DNA of 8,122 nucleotides. Origin: Rothia sp. (in: high G+C Gram-positive bacteria) (lineage in GTDB: Bacteria > Actinomycetota > Actinomycetes > Actinomycetales > Micrococcaceae). Position 1 is the first letter of the stretch, and every line of letters begins with the position of its first letter. The stretch is from NCBI RefSeq assembly GCF_015265375.1, contig NZ_JABZXW010000077.1, positions 1 to 8,122 of the forward strand, given 5' to 3'. Made by a program: the position numbers and the translations under genes. Under the pieces are notes generated by a model that searched no databases, had not been told where the DNA came from, and worked only from the letters and a program-made list of their open reading frames with translations. Positions 1 through 5,913 of this stretch are shown piece by piece.

Positions 1-150
1 AGCTTCAGCCTTGGGAGCTTCGGTTGCCGGAGCAGTGGGGGTAGGAGCCTCTGCCTTGGGAGCCTCGGTAGCCTCAGCCTTAGGAGCTTCCGCCTTAGGA
101 GCCTGAGTTGCCTCAGCCTTGGGGGTCTCTGCCTTAGGAGCCTCAGTTGC
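1..150 (-). repeat. Degenerate tandem coding repeat, unit about TEAPKAEAPKAEA
   Basis: Residues 58-107 of the secreted protein consist of imperfect copies of (T/E/Q)-A-P-K-A-E, seen in DNA as repeated GCTCCTAAGGCTGAG-like units read on the minus strand. The copies differ at synonymous positions (GCT/GCG/GCA, GAG/GAA, CCT/CCC), so they are not very recent duplications. One interruption reads PTPTAPA (residues 93-99). The array reaches the window edge, so its total length is unknown. Confidence 0.8.
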
Positions 151-321
151 GTTGCCGCCAGGCAGGGAAGAAGTCTGAGCGGTTGCCTTCTGGTCGACAA
201 CCTGCTGCTGCTGATCAGCGGGTGCTTCTGCCGCGAAAGTTGCCGGGATTGCTGCCACAGAACCAGCAGTAAAGGCTGCCGCTGCTGCGATCTTGTAAAC
301 GCGACGGGTAGTCTTCGACAT
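1..321 (-). CDS. Secreted protein with Ala/Pro/Lys/Glu-rich region, N-terminal part (partial)
   Basis: The reading frame starts at the ATG complementary to 319-321 and stays open to the left edge, giving 107 residues without a stop; the C-terminus lies outside the window. Residues 1-31 form a typical signal peptide: a basic start (MSKTTRRVYK), a hydrophobic Ala-rich core and a likely signal peptidase I site around residues 27-31 (PATFAAEA). Four glutamines follow at 37-40, then from about residue 58 a low-complexity repeat of the type TEAPKAEA. A GAGGA lies just upstream of the start with tight spacing (325-329). Such Pro/Ala/Lys/Glu stretches usually act as extended spacers through the cell wall, before or after a folded domain such as a peptidoglycan hydrolase or LysM domain. 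That domain is not visible, so I give no function. It is exported, and probably envelope-associated or released. The long upstream leader suggests regulated expression. Confidence 0.85.
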   Translation of the reverse strand, partial: MSKTTRRVYKIAAAAAFTAGSVAAIPATFAAEAPADQQQQVVDQKATAQTSSLPGGNATEAPKAETPKAEATQAPKAEAPKAEATEAPKAEAPTPTAPATEAPKAEA

Positions 322-767
322 TTTTCCTCGATCTCTGATTATCGGTGTTGAACCTACCGTGGTGCGCCCCCGTCTTTGAAGGTGCAGTAGGCCCATACAT
401 GGGTGTGACTGCTAAAAGGCTAGCATTTGCCCCTGGATGTTTAACCCGCTTACCGTCACCTTTGCATAACTGTAATGAAATCGTTATAAAACCACCCCTT
501 AAGTTGAGGTTTAATGCAGACCAATTCGGGGATTTTGCGCCCATCTACTGACACACGAGGACATATAACCCTATCTTTTGATTACATTTGAAGAAAATAT
601 AGGGTGTTCCATGGGTATTTTTAACCCACCATTTTCATCTTAGTGAACCTTAAAGTCTCACGTACCACTTTATATTTCCCTCAAGTTCCCCTTTATGCCT
701 CTCCCCCACCTCTCAACACCCCTCAAGCACCTTCATATATGCCCTCTATATACATTCTGGGAACACA
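322..767 (-). promoter_or_regulatory. Long gene-free region, probable promoter and leader of the secreted protein
   Basis: No convincing gene lies in these about 445 bases; open frames here are short and do not resemble the neighbours. Composition is more A/T-rich than the coding parts, especially 541-640. An imperfect hairpin lies at 384-412: outer arms GCAGT/ACTGC (384-388, 408-412) and inner arms CCCA/TGGG (392-395, 400-403) around a four-base loop. A smaller stem CGGT/ACCG (343-346, 356-359) sits just before the ribosome binding site. A short inverted repeat TGGGT/ACCCA is at 612-616/624-628. Positions 670-735 are pyrimidine-rich on the plus strand. I compared the leader by eye with the cyclic-di-AMP riboswitch that precedes many actinobacterial wall-hydrolase genes and did not find its conserved core. 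No single promoter match is good enough to place. Confidence 0.4.
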
Positions 768-814
768 GAGAAAAGCCCCGCCCGCATCCAACTCACGCGG
801 ATGCAGGCGGGGCT
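768..814 (-). terminator. Intrinsic terminator of the SDR gene
   Basis: A 16-base arm at 774-789 pairs with 799-814 with one mismatch (AGCCCCGCC-x-GCATCC against GGATGC-x-GGCGGGGCT), loop of nine bases. Read on the minus strand the stem is followed by TTTTCTCT, a usable U-tract. On the plus strand the bases after the stem are not T-rich, so it acts for the minus-strand gene, whose stop lies about 45 bases before it. Confidence 0.9.
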
Positions 815-858
815 ACCAAAGCCTCACTGAGGATCAAGCGTCACGGCGTGCCGCGAGT

Positions 859-1659
859 TTAGCTCTCCTTGCGGATCACCTTGAACTGGCTCGGCTGAGC
901 CACCGGGCGAATCGTGATGCGGTCCAGGTTCACGTGGTGCGGAACATTCAGCGCAAAAGTCACCGTCTGCGCCACATCCTCAGCAGTCAGCGGCTTTTCA
1001 ACGCCCGCGTAGACGCGCTCGGCGGCTTCCTTGGAACCCAGGCGGTTCAGAGAGAACTCCTCGGTGTGCACCATGCCCGGGCAAACCTCAATCACGCGAA
1101 TATTATTCTCTGCCTCTTCCAGACGGAGCGCCTCGGTCAGGCCGCGAGCGCCGAACTTCGCCGCATTGTATCCGGCGCCGCCTTCGTAGCCGTGCTCGGC
1201 AGCGGTGGAGGTCAGGTTCAGGATTGTGCCGTGACCGTTCAGGCGCAGAGCCTCCGCGAAGGCGCGCACCATGTGCAGAATACCGAGCACGTTCATCTGG
1301 TACATCTTCAGGTAGTCGACGGTCTTACCGTCTGCGACCTTATCCACGCCGATAGCGCCGCCGGCAATATTGACCAGGGCGTCAATGGTGCCTTGCTCTT
1401 CCAGAATCTGCTCGGCAACAAAGCGGACGGAGTGCTCGTCGGTCACGTCGCAGGTCACCGGGTGAGCACCGGTCTCCGCGTAGAGGGTGTAGAGGCGGTC
1501 GGTGCGACGAGCCAGAGCATAGACGGTCCAGCCGCTCGCCACGAGCTGCTGTACGGTGGCTCGGCCAATACCGCTGGATGCGCCGGTCACCACGGCAACT
1601 TTGCCGTCTCCGGTATGGGGCAGGAAAGGAGATGCAGGAATGTGGGTGTTCTCAGTCAT
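859..1659 (-). CDS. Classical short-chain dehydrogenase/reductase (SDR family oxidoreductase)
   Basis: A 266-residue cytoplasmic NAD(P)(H)-dependent oxidoreductase with a complete SDR motif set. The cofactor glycine motif TGASSGIG is at 25-32; ARR at 50-52 after the second strand points to NADP(H) preference; CDV at 70-72 contacts the adenine ring; NIAGG is at 97-101; Asn123 fits the catalytic tetrad; Ser151 is the catalytic serine; Tyr164-x-x-x-Lys168 (YNAAK) is the active-site pair; PG is at 194-195. Length is normal for the classical family. The pattern resembles YdfG-type enzymes that oxidise small 3-hydroxy acids or serine, but substrate cannot be fixed from sequence. The ATG at 1657-1659 has an AGGA seven bases upstream (1667-1670); the first 18 residues are an extra N-terminal extension before the Rossmann strand. 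It is followed by its own terminator and has a 138-base gap from the next minus-strand gene, so it is likely transcribed alone. Confidence 0.93.
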   Translation of the reverse strand: MTENTHIPASPFLPHTGDGKVAVVTGASSGIGRATVQQLVASGWTVYALARRTDRLYTLYAETGAHPVTCDVTDEHSVRFVAEQILEEQGTIDALVNIAGGAIGVDKVADGKTVDYLKMYQMNVLGILHMVRAFAEALRLNGHGTILNLTSTAAEHGYEGGAGYNAAKFGARGLTEALRLEEAENNIRVIEVCPGMVHTEEFSLNRLGSKEAAERVYAGVEKPLTAEDVAQTVTFALNVPHHVNLDRITIRPVAQPSQFKVIRKES

Positions 1660-1680
1660 ACTTTAATCCTAGTAGAGTGA

Positions 1681-1717
1681 TGCCCGCGGGTGCTCTGTTC
1701 GAGCAGACTCGCGGGCA
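1681..1717. other. Stable hairpin in the gap before the SDR gene
   Basis: TGCCCGCG (1681-1688) pairs with CGCGGGCA (1710-1717), and inside it TGCTC (1691-1695) pairs with GAGCA (1701-1705) around a five-base loop. On the plus strand it is followed by TATATTTT, which would make a weak terminator, but no plus-strand gene ends here. On the minus strand the bases after the stem are not U-rich and the stem ends about 21 bases before the SDR start, so it could be a leader hairpin there. Function unresolved. Confidence 0.6.
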
Positions 1718-1797
1718 TATATTTTGAAATTTTCGATAGTGAGACAGTGCCGGCAACGCCGCCGTTCGGGGTGAACAGTACAGGCGCTATCACCCTG

Positions 1798-2112
1798 CTA
1801 CTTGCGGCGGCGCGGCAGACCCCAGCGGCTCCTGCCGCCGTCACGGAATCCGAGGCGATGCTCAAAATACACGGGCGAGCTACTACCGGTCTTAATCGTG
1901 TCCGGAGGGACCGTACCCTCACGCGCAGACAGCAGATAAAGAACCGCAGCGCCGGGCATGAACACAATCAGGGGCAGTACGAAACGCATGCGTGCCTCAC
2001 CGTAACCGCTACGCACCGTCAAATGCCAGACGCACAACGCCACCAGCACCAGGTGCAGTATCAGCAGAACAGTTTCAGGCGTACCCAAACCAAAAATACT
2101 TAGAGAACTCAT
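1798..2112 (-). CDS. Small membrane protein with two predicted transmembrane helices, unknown function
   Basis: A 104-residue protein. Hydrophobic segments at about 14-33 (TVLLILHLVLVALCVWHLTV) and 43-62 (FVLPLIVFMPGAAVLYLLSA) are joined by a short polar loop with Arg and Glu; a soluble tail of about 40 residues follows, ending in a very basic RSRWGLPRRRK. The start is well supported: ATG at 2110-2112 with GAGGAG six bases upstream (2119-2124) and a promoter-like sequence further up. The two-helix layout with a Pro-Gly in the second helix and a basic tail recalls small PLDc_N-type inner-membrane proteins, but I do not see enough conserved residues to assign it. It is divergent from the 2235/valS unit and precedes the SDR gene on the same strand with a 138-base gap. 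No function can be named. Confidence 0.75.
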   Translation of the reverse strand: MSSLSIFGLGTPETVLLILHLVLVALCVWHLTVRSGYGEARMRFVLPLIVFMPGAAVLYLLSAREGTVPPDTIKTGSSSPVYFEHRLGFRDGGRSRWGLPRRRK

Positions 2113-2141
2113 TGGCCGCTCCTCAAAGGTCGTGTACTTTC

Positions 2142-2170
2142 AGTCTACGCCGCACCCGCGTCGCTGAGAA
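2142..2170 (-). promoter_or_regulatory. Possible promoter of the small membrane protein
   Basis: On the minus strand TTCTCA (2165-2170) and TAGACT (2142-2147) are separated by 17 bases, four and four matches to the TTGACA/TATAAT consensus. Transcription would start near 2135, leaving a leader of about 22 bases that contains the GAGGAG ribosome binding site. Confidence 0.45.
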
Positions 2171-2184
2171 GGATTCGTGAGCTG

Positions 2185-2213
2185 TTGATAGGCAAGATTT
2201 TCGCGCCTACACT
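2185..2213 (+). promoter_or_regulatory. Probable promoter of the 2235 gene and valS
   Basis: TTGATA (2185-2190) and TACACT (2208-2213) are exactly 17 bases apart, a good housekeeping sigma-type promoter. The expected start near 2220 lies just ahead of GAGGA (2224-2228) and the ATG at 2235. No other clear promoter precedes valS, so it may drive both genes. It is divergent from the promoter at 2142-2170. Confidence 0.6.
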
Positions 2214-2234
2214 GCAGGTAACCGAGGACAGCAC

Positions 2235-2630
2235 ATGAGGGGTTCTCTCCCCCATTGCCTTTCCGCCGAGTTCGCCGCTGAATCGCCGATTACTCCTCAT
2301 ATAGGGAACCTCCACATGACAGCAACACCGCACCAGCGCATCGCCGCTCTCCGGGAGCAACGCCGTGCCCTCCAGCAGCGTGCGCGCAGCATCCGCGCCA
2401 CTACCGGAACCCCCTATAGTTCCGAAGTTCACCTGCTGCTCGGGCAGAGCTACCTCGACCCCGCCAGCTGGCAGGAACTCGCCCACGCCACCGGGGTCCG
2501 CGCAGCGGCACGTCGGGCACAGTTCACGCGCAGGTACCGGCCCCTCCTGGCACGTCTAGAAGCCGCCATCGACCAGTACGAACAGCGCGGTACAGCGCAG
2601 AATTCCCCTGGAGCTGAGAGAATGCCGTGA
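2235..2630 (+). CDS. Small lysine-free, arginine-rich helical protein of unknown function
   Basis: 131 residues from the ATG at 2235, which has a good GAGGA six bases upstream and sits just after a promoter. An internal ATG at 2316 (residue 28), preceded by the weaker AGGGA at 2303-2307, is the main alternative and would give a 104-residue protein starting MTATPHQRIAALRE; codons before it (AGG, ATA) are less typical, so the start is uncertain. From residue 33 on the protein is predicted to be mostly helical, rich in Arg, Ala and Gln, with no lysine at all, no signal peptide and no membrane segment. A central PYSSEVHLL (60-68) is followed by a helix with LARLEAAIDQYEQ near the end. Third codon positions are G/C-rich, supporting real coding. 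It ends 19 bases before valS and probably shares its transcript. I do not recognise a family. It resembles the 5927 protein faintly. Confidence 0.7.
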   Translation: MRGSLPHCLSAEFAAESPITPHIGNLHMTATPHQRIAALREQRRALQQRARSIRATTGTPYSSEVHLLLGQSYLDPASWQELAHATGVRAAARRAQFTRRYRPLLARLEAAIDQYEQRGTAQNSPGAERMP

Positions 2631-2649
2631 ATATGAGAAAATAGCCGTT

Positions 2650-5382
2650 ATGGCTGAAAACATTTTGGGCTCAGACTCGCCCGTACAGATTAACGTTCCC
2701 GACCGCCCCGCCCTCGAAGGCCTCGAAGAGAAGCTCTCGCAGCGCTGGGCCGACGAGAAGACCTACGCATTCGACGAGAACACCACTCGCGAACAGGTCT
2801 ACTCCATTGACACCCCGCCGCCGACCGCATCCGGCTCCCTGCACGTGGGTCACATGTTCTCCTACACCCAGACCGACGTCATTGCACGCTACCAGCGCAT
2901 GACCGGCAAGAACGTGTTCTACCCCCTCGGCTGGGACGACAACGGCCTGCCCACCGAACGCCGCGTTCAGAACTACTACGGCGTTCTCTGCGACCCCTCC
3001 GTGGCAGACAACGACTCCTTCCGTGACCTGATCACCTGGAAGGCAGACGGCACCCCCAAGCCCGACCGCAGCCAGGCAAAGTGGCCGCGTATCTCCCGCA
3101 ACAACTTCATTGAACTCTGTGAAGAGCTCGCGGTTGAAGACGAGAAGGTCTTCGAAAACCTCTTCACCACCCTGGGTCTGTCCGTTGACTGGTCGCGCAC
3201 CTACCGCACCATCGACGCGCACTCCCGTAAGGTCTCCCAGCTCGCCTTCCTGAAGGACCTGGAAGCAGGCAACGCCTACATGGCAGAAGCACCGACCATG
3301 TGGGACGTCACCTTCCGCACCGCAGTGGCACAGGCTGAGCTGGAAGATAAGGAACGCCCCGGCGCGTACCACCGCATCAGCTTCCACCGCCCCAACGGCG
3401 AGAAGGTCTGGATTGAGACCACCCGCCCCGAGCTGCTTCCCTCCTGTGTGGCTCTCGTGGCGCACCCCGACGACGAGCGCTACAAGCCGCTGTTCGGCAC
3501 CACCGTCACCTCCCCGCTGTTCGGCGTTGAGGTCGAAATTAAGGCGCACCCGCTGGCACAGCCCGACAAGGGTGCCGGTATCGCCATGATTTGTACCTTC
3601 GGTGACACCACCGACGTCACCTGGTGGCGTGAACTGCAGCTGGACACCCGCGCCCTCATCGGCCGCGACGGCCGCTTCTCCCGCGAAACCCCCGAGTGGA
3701 TCACCTCCGCCGAGGGCCGTGAGCGCTACGAACGCATGGCGGGCACCACCGTCTTCACCGCACAGAAGACCGTCGTGGAAATGCTGGTTGAGGCCGGCGA
3801 AATGGACGGCGACCCCAAGCCGATTACCCACCCCGTGAAGTTCTACGAGAAGGGCGACAAGCCCCTCGAAATCGTTGCTTCCCGCCAGTGGTACATCCGC
3901 AACGGTGGCCGTGACGCTGCACGCCGCGAGAAGCTCATCGAGCGCGGCCGCGAAATCAACTGGTACCCCTCCTTCATGCGTAGCCGCTACGAAAACTGGG
4001 TTGAGGGCCTGAACGGCGACTGGCTGATTTCTCGCCAGCGCTTCTTCGGCGTTCCCTTCCCCGTCTGGTACCCGCTGGACGCTGAGGGCGAGCCGGACTA
4101 CGAGAACCCGATTCTGCCTTCTGAGGACATGCTGCCGGTTGACCCGGCATCTCAGGCTGCTCCCGGTTACACCGAGGACCAGCGCGGCGTAGCGGGCGGC
4201 TTCATCGCCGACCCGGACGTTCTGGACACCTGGGCTACCTCCTCCCTGACCCCGCAGATTGCGACCGGTTGGGGCGTGGACCCGGAGCTGCACGCAAAGA
4301 CCTTCCCCATGGATCTGCGCCCGCAGGGTCACGACATTATCCGTACCTGGCTGTTCTCCACCGCTGTTCGCGCGGAGACCCTGGCGTCCTCCGTGCCGTG
4401 GTACAACACCGCACTCTCCGGCTGGATTCTCGACCCGGACCGCAAGAAGATGTCCAAGTCCAAGGGCAACGTTGTGGTCCCGAACGAGGTTCTGGAGAAG
4501 TACGGTTCGGACGCTGTGCGCTACTGGGCTGCTTCCGCTCGCCTGGGTGCTGACACTGCCTACGACGAAGGCCAGATGAAGATTGGCCGCCGCCTGGCGA
4601 TTAAGCTGCTGAACGCCTCTAAGTTCGTGCTGAACCTGGGCGCTACCGAGAAGTCCGTGATTACTTCTCAGGCTCAGGGCCGCGTGCTCATCAACGCCCT
4701 GGACCGCTCCCTGCTGGCTCGCCTGGCGTACCTGATTGAAGAGGCGACCGCAGCGTTCGAGAAGTACGAGTACGCTCGTGCCCTGCAGATTTGCGAGAGC
4801 TTCTTCTGGTCCTTCACCGACGACTTCGTCGAGCTGATTAAGGACCGTGCATACGGTGCTCGCGGCGAAGAGGAGCAGGCTTCCGTTCTTGCCGCGCTGG
4901 CAACCACCCTGGATGCTCTGCTGCGTCTGTTCGCGCCCTTCCTGCCGTTCGTGACCGAAGAGATTTGGTCCTGGTGGCGTGCAGGTAGCGTACACCGCGC
5001 CGAGTGGCCGCAGGCACTGCCCATCCTGGAGGGTACCCTGCTGGCTGAGTACTCCGCACAGAACCCGACTGCTGGCATCTCTGCTCAGTGGGTCCTGGCG
5101 GACGCTGACCCGGCTCAGATTGAGTCGCTGAAGCAGATCCTGCCGGATGTTGCTGAGGCTCTGGGCGGCCTGCGTAAGGCTAAGAGCGACGCGAAGGTTA
5201 AGCAGCGCACCGAGGTTGAGTCCGCTACTATTGCGGCTCCTCAGGCTCAGCTGGATCGCATTGCCGCTGGCTTGGCTGACCTGAAGGCTGCCGGTAACGC
5301 TCGTGAGCTGTCCCTGGTGGCAGCTGAGGGCGAGCTGGAGGTTCGCGACGTTGTACTCGTTGTGGAAGAAGCAGCTGAGTAA
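2650..5382 (+). CDS. valS: Valine--tRNA ligase, alternate (archaeal-like) form
   Basis: A 910-residue cytoplasmic class Ia aminoacyl-tRNA synthetase that charges tRNA-Val with valine using ATP. Visible signatures: the HIGH motif as HVGH (65-68) after PPPTASGSL; GWDDNGLPTE (94-103); the CP1 editing domain with WIETTRPE (254-261), which removes mischarged threonine; LDTWATSSLTP (525-535); GHDIIRTW (560-567); and KMSKS (600-604). An anticodon-binding helical domain follows. GWDDNGLPTE replaces the GTDHAGIATQ of ordinary bacterial ValS and resembles archaeal enzymes. The C-terminus (about 815-910) lacks the Leu/Lys/Glu-rich coiled-coil tRNA arm of E. coli or Thermus ValS and carries instead a small domain with LGGLRKAKSDAK. 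All catalytic motifs are present, so it should be active. The ATG at 2650 has no clear Shine-Dalgarno, so translation may depend on the gene ending 19 bases upstream. Codon choice changes near 4080 (see findings). IleS or LeuS is unlikely given the overall pattern. Confidence 0.96.
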   Translation: MAENILGSDSPVQINVPDRPALEGLEEKLSQRWADEKTYAFDENTTREQVYSIDTPPPTASGSLHVGHMFSYTQTDVIARYQRMTGKNVFYPLGWDDNGLPTERRVQNYYGVLCDPSVADNDSFRDLITWKADGTPKPDRSQAKWPRISRNNFIELCEELAVEDEKVFENLFTTLGLSVDWSRTYRTIDAHSRKVSQLAFLKDLEAGNAYMAEAPTMWDVTFRTAVAQAELEDKERPGAYHRISFHRPNGEKVWIETTRPELLPSCVALVAHPDDERYKPLFGTTVTSPLFGVEVEIKAHPLAQPDKGAGIAMICTFGDTTDVTWWRELQLDTRALIGRDGRFSRETPEWITSAEGRERYERMAGTTVFTAQKTVVEMLVEAGEMDGDPKPITHPVKFYEKGDKPLEIVASRQWYIRNGGRDAARREKLIERGREINWYPSFMRSRYENWVEGLNGDWLISRQRFFGVPFPVWYPLDAEGEPDYENPILPSEDMLPVDPASQAAPGYTEDQRGVAGGFIADPDVLDTWATSSLTPQIATGWGVDPELHAKTFPMDLRPQGHDIIRTWLFSTAVRAETLASSVPWYNTALSGWILDPDRKKMSKSKGNVVVPNEVLEKYGSDAVRYWAASARLGADTAYDEGQMKIGRRLAIKLLNASKFVLNLGATEKSVITSQAQGRVLINALDRSLLARLAYLIEEATAAFEKYEYARALQICESFFWSFTDDFVELIKDRAYGARGEEEQASVLAALATTLDALLRLFAPFLPFVTEEIWSWWRAGSVHRAEWPQALPILEGTLLAEYSAQNPTAGISAQWVLADADPAQIESLKQILPDVAEALGGLRKAKSDAKVKQRTEVESATIAAPQAQLDRIAAGLADLKAAGNARELSLVAAEGELEVRDVVLVVEEAAE

Positions 5383-5400
5383 TCGCGTCTGAGTAATCGC
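5375..5400 (+). repeat. 12-base direct repeat across the valS stop codon
   Basis: CTGAGTAATCGC occurs at 5375-5386 and again at 5389-5400, a period of 14. The first copy contains the TAA stop of valS. It looks like a small local duplication in the 3' flank. Confidence 0.7.
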
Positions 5401-5428
5401 ATTTGAGCGTTTATCGCTTGATTTTATG

Positions 5429-5443
5429 ACACCACTTTGGTGT
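5429..5443. other. Small hairpin between valS stop and terminator
   Basis: ACACCA (5429-5434) and TGGTGT (5438-5443) form a perfect six-base stem with a three-base loop. It lies just before the main terminator and is too small to terminate by itself. Confidence 0.4.
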
Positions 5444-5447
5444 TGAT

Positions 5448-5486
5448 AACGGGGCGGTACTGGTTTTCAGTACCGCCCCGTTTTCT
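5448..5486 (+). terminator. Intrinsic terminator of valS
   Basis: A perfect stem with arms AACGGGGCGGTACTG (5448-5462) and CAGTACCGCCCCGTT (5468-5482), five-base loop, continuing into TTTTC on the plus strand. It lies 65 bases after the valS stop. The minus-strand side has no comparable U-tract. Confidence 0.95.
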
Positions 5487-5648
5487 GTGCCTGCGGCTCG
5501 TTGTAGCTCGCCGGGTGTGAGGCCCCGATTGCGGACCTATACGGCGCTGACTTTGTGTTTTATCTCTGTGGAACCCGCAAGTACCTGTGCCTGATTCGAA
5601 GAGCTCTCGCTAGCCCCTCCCTCAACGATGTGGGTTTTAGCCTGCTAA

Positions 5649-5669
5649 TCTGTGGGGATTCTGTGGGAT
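5649..5669. repeat. Short tandem repeat TCTGTGGG(G)AT
   Basis: TCTGTGGGGAT (5649-5659) is followed directly by TCTGTGGGAT (5660-5669). The downstream GGGATTTCCAACCCC followed by a run of T could form a weak terminator-like structure, but the stem is poor. Confidence 0.5.
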
Positions 5670-5720
5670 TTCCAACCCCTTTTTTATATTCATCAATGTG
5701 CAAAGAGCATAATCAACCTT

Positions 5721-5749
5721 ATGAGATTGACTGTCACTTTATGTATGAT
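5721..5749 (+). promoter_or_regulatory. Possible promoter ahead of the 5927 gene
   Basis: ATGAGA (5721-5726) and TATGAT (5744-5749) are separated by 17 bases, with four and five matches to consensus. It lies in an A/T-rich pocket. Transcription starting near 5756 would give a leader of about 170 bases containing all three hairpins upstream of 5927. Confidence 0.4.
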
Positions 5750-5758
5750 TGTTGATGC

Positions 5759-5786
5759 GAGGGTTTTACCATCAGGAACAACCCTC
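5759..5786 (+). other. Leader hairpin 1, perfect 7-base inverted repeat
   Basis: GAGGGTT (5759-5765) pairs exactly with AACCCTC (5780-5786), loop of 14 bases. It would be at the very 5' end of a transcript from the promoter at 5721-5749. A protein-binding inverted repeat (operator) is the other reading, as its position is right after the -10 element. Confidence 0.4.
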
Positions 5787-5864
5787 TATTCAACTTCAGC
5801 AACAGACAAATCACCGGTACGAGTAACGACATACCCCGACCAACCGCACGACAGTAAACCACCC

Positions 5865-5913
5865 GTCAGACGCAGCGATGCGTCCTGACTCTGACCCGCG
5901 CCAAAGTAGGCGC
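5865..5913 (+). other. Leader hairpins 2 and 3, the first with a GNRA tetraloop
   Basis: GTCA-GACGCA (5865-5874) pairs with TGCGTC-TGAC (5879-5889) with one bulged C, closed by the tetraloop GCGA, which fits the GNRA class. Eight bases later GCGCC (5898-5902) pairs with GGCGC (5909-5913) around AAAGTA. Neither is followed by a U-tract, so they are not terminators. They end 13 bases before the ATG at 5927, close enough to influence ribosome access. Confidence 0.5.

Noticed and set aside
322..480. Cyclic-di-AMP (ydaO type) or cobalamin riboswitch upstream of the secreted protein
   Set aside because: Neither the GGGGAACC and CAGCTAACC cores of the first nor the box sequences of the second can be found on the minus strand.
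215..544. A 109-codon minus-strand frame overlapping the signal peptide gene
   Set aside because: It overlaps the start of the secreted protein in another frame and has atypical composition; the signal peptide frame is much better supported.
643..1680. A 345-codon plus-strand open frame across the SDR gene
   Set aside because: It mirrors the SDR gene, whose motifs are complete, and its first part runs through non-coding DNA and a terminator; no ribosome binding site is evident.
1690..1712. LexA-type SOS box in the hairpin before the SDR gene (TGTTCGAGCAG)
   Set aside because: It does not match the actinobacterial CGAAC-N4-GTTCG pattern; the symmetry is explained by the hairpin.
2214..2649. 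T-box leader controlling valS
   Set aside because: No T-box sequence or specifier stem is visible; the space before valS is occupied by a small gene.
2671..4995. A 774-codon open frame on the minus strand, antisense to valS
   Set aside because: It is a by-product of G/C-rich third positions in valS. The product is a Gly/Val/Gln-rich string with no recognisable motif, and valS has a complete motif set.
5649..5690. Second terminator formed by GGGATTTCCAACCCC and the T-run at 5680-5685
   Set aside because: The stem has a mismatch and a three-base loop and too few pairs; a strong terminator already exists at 5448-5486.
5555..5888. Two overlapping short plus-strand frames in the gap after valS
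   Set aside because: Unusual amino-acid content, A/T-rich codons and no ribosome binding site; better explained as non-coding.
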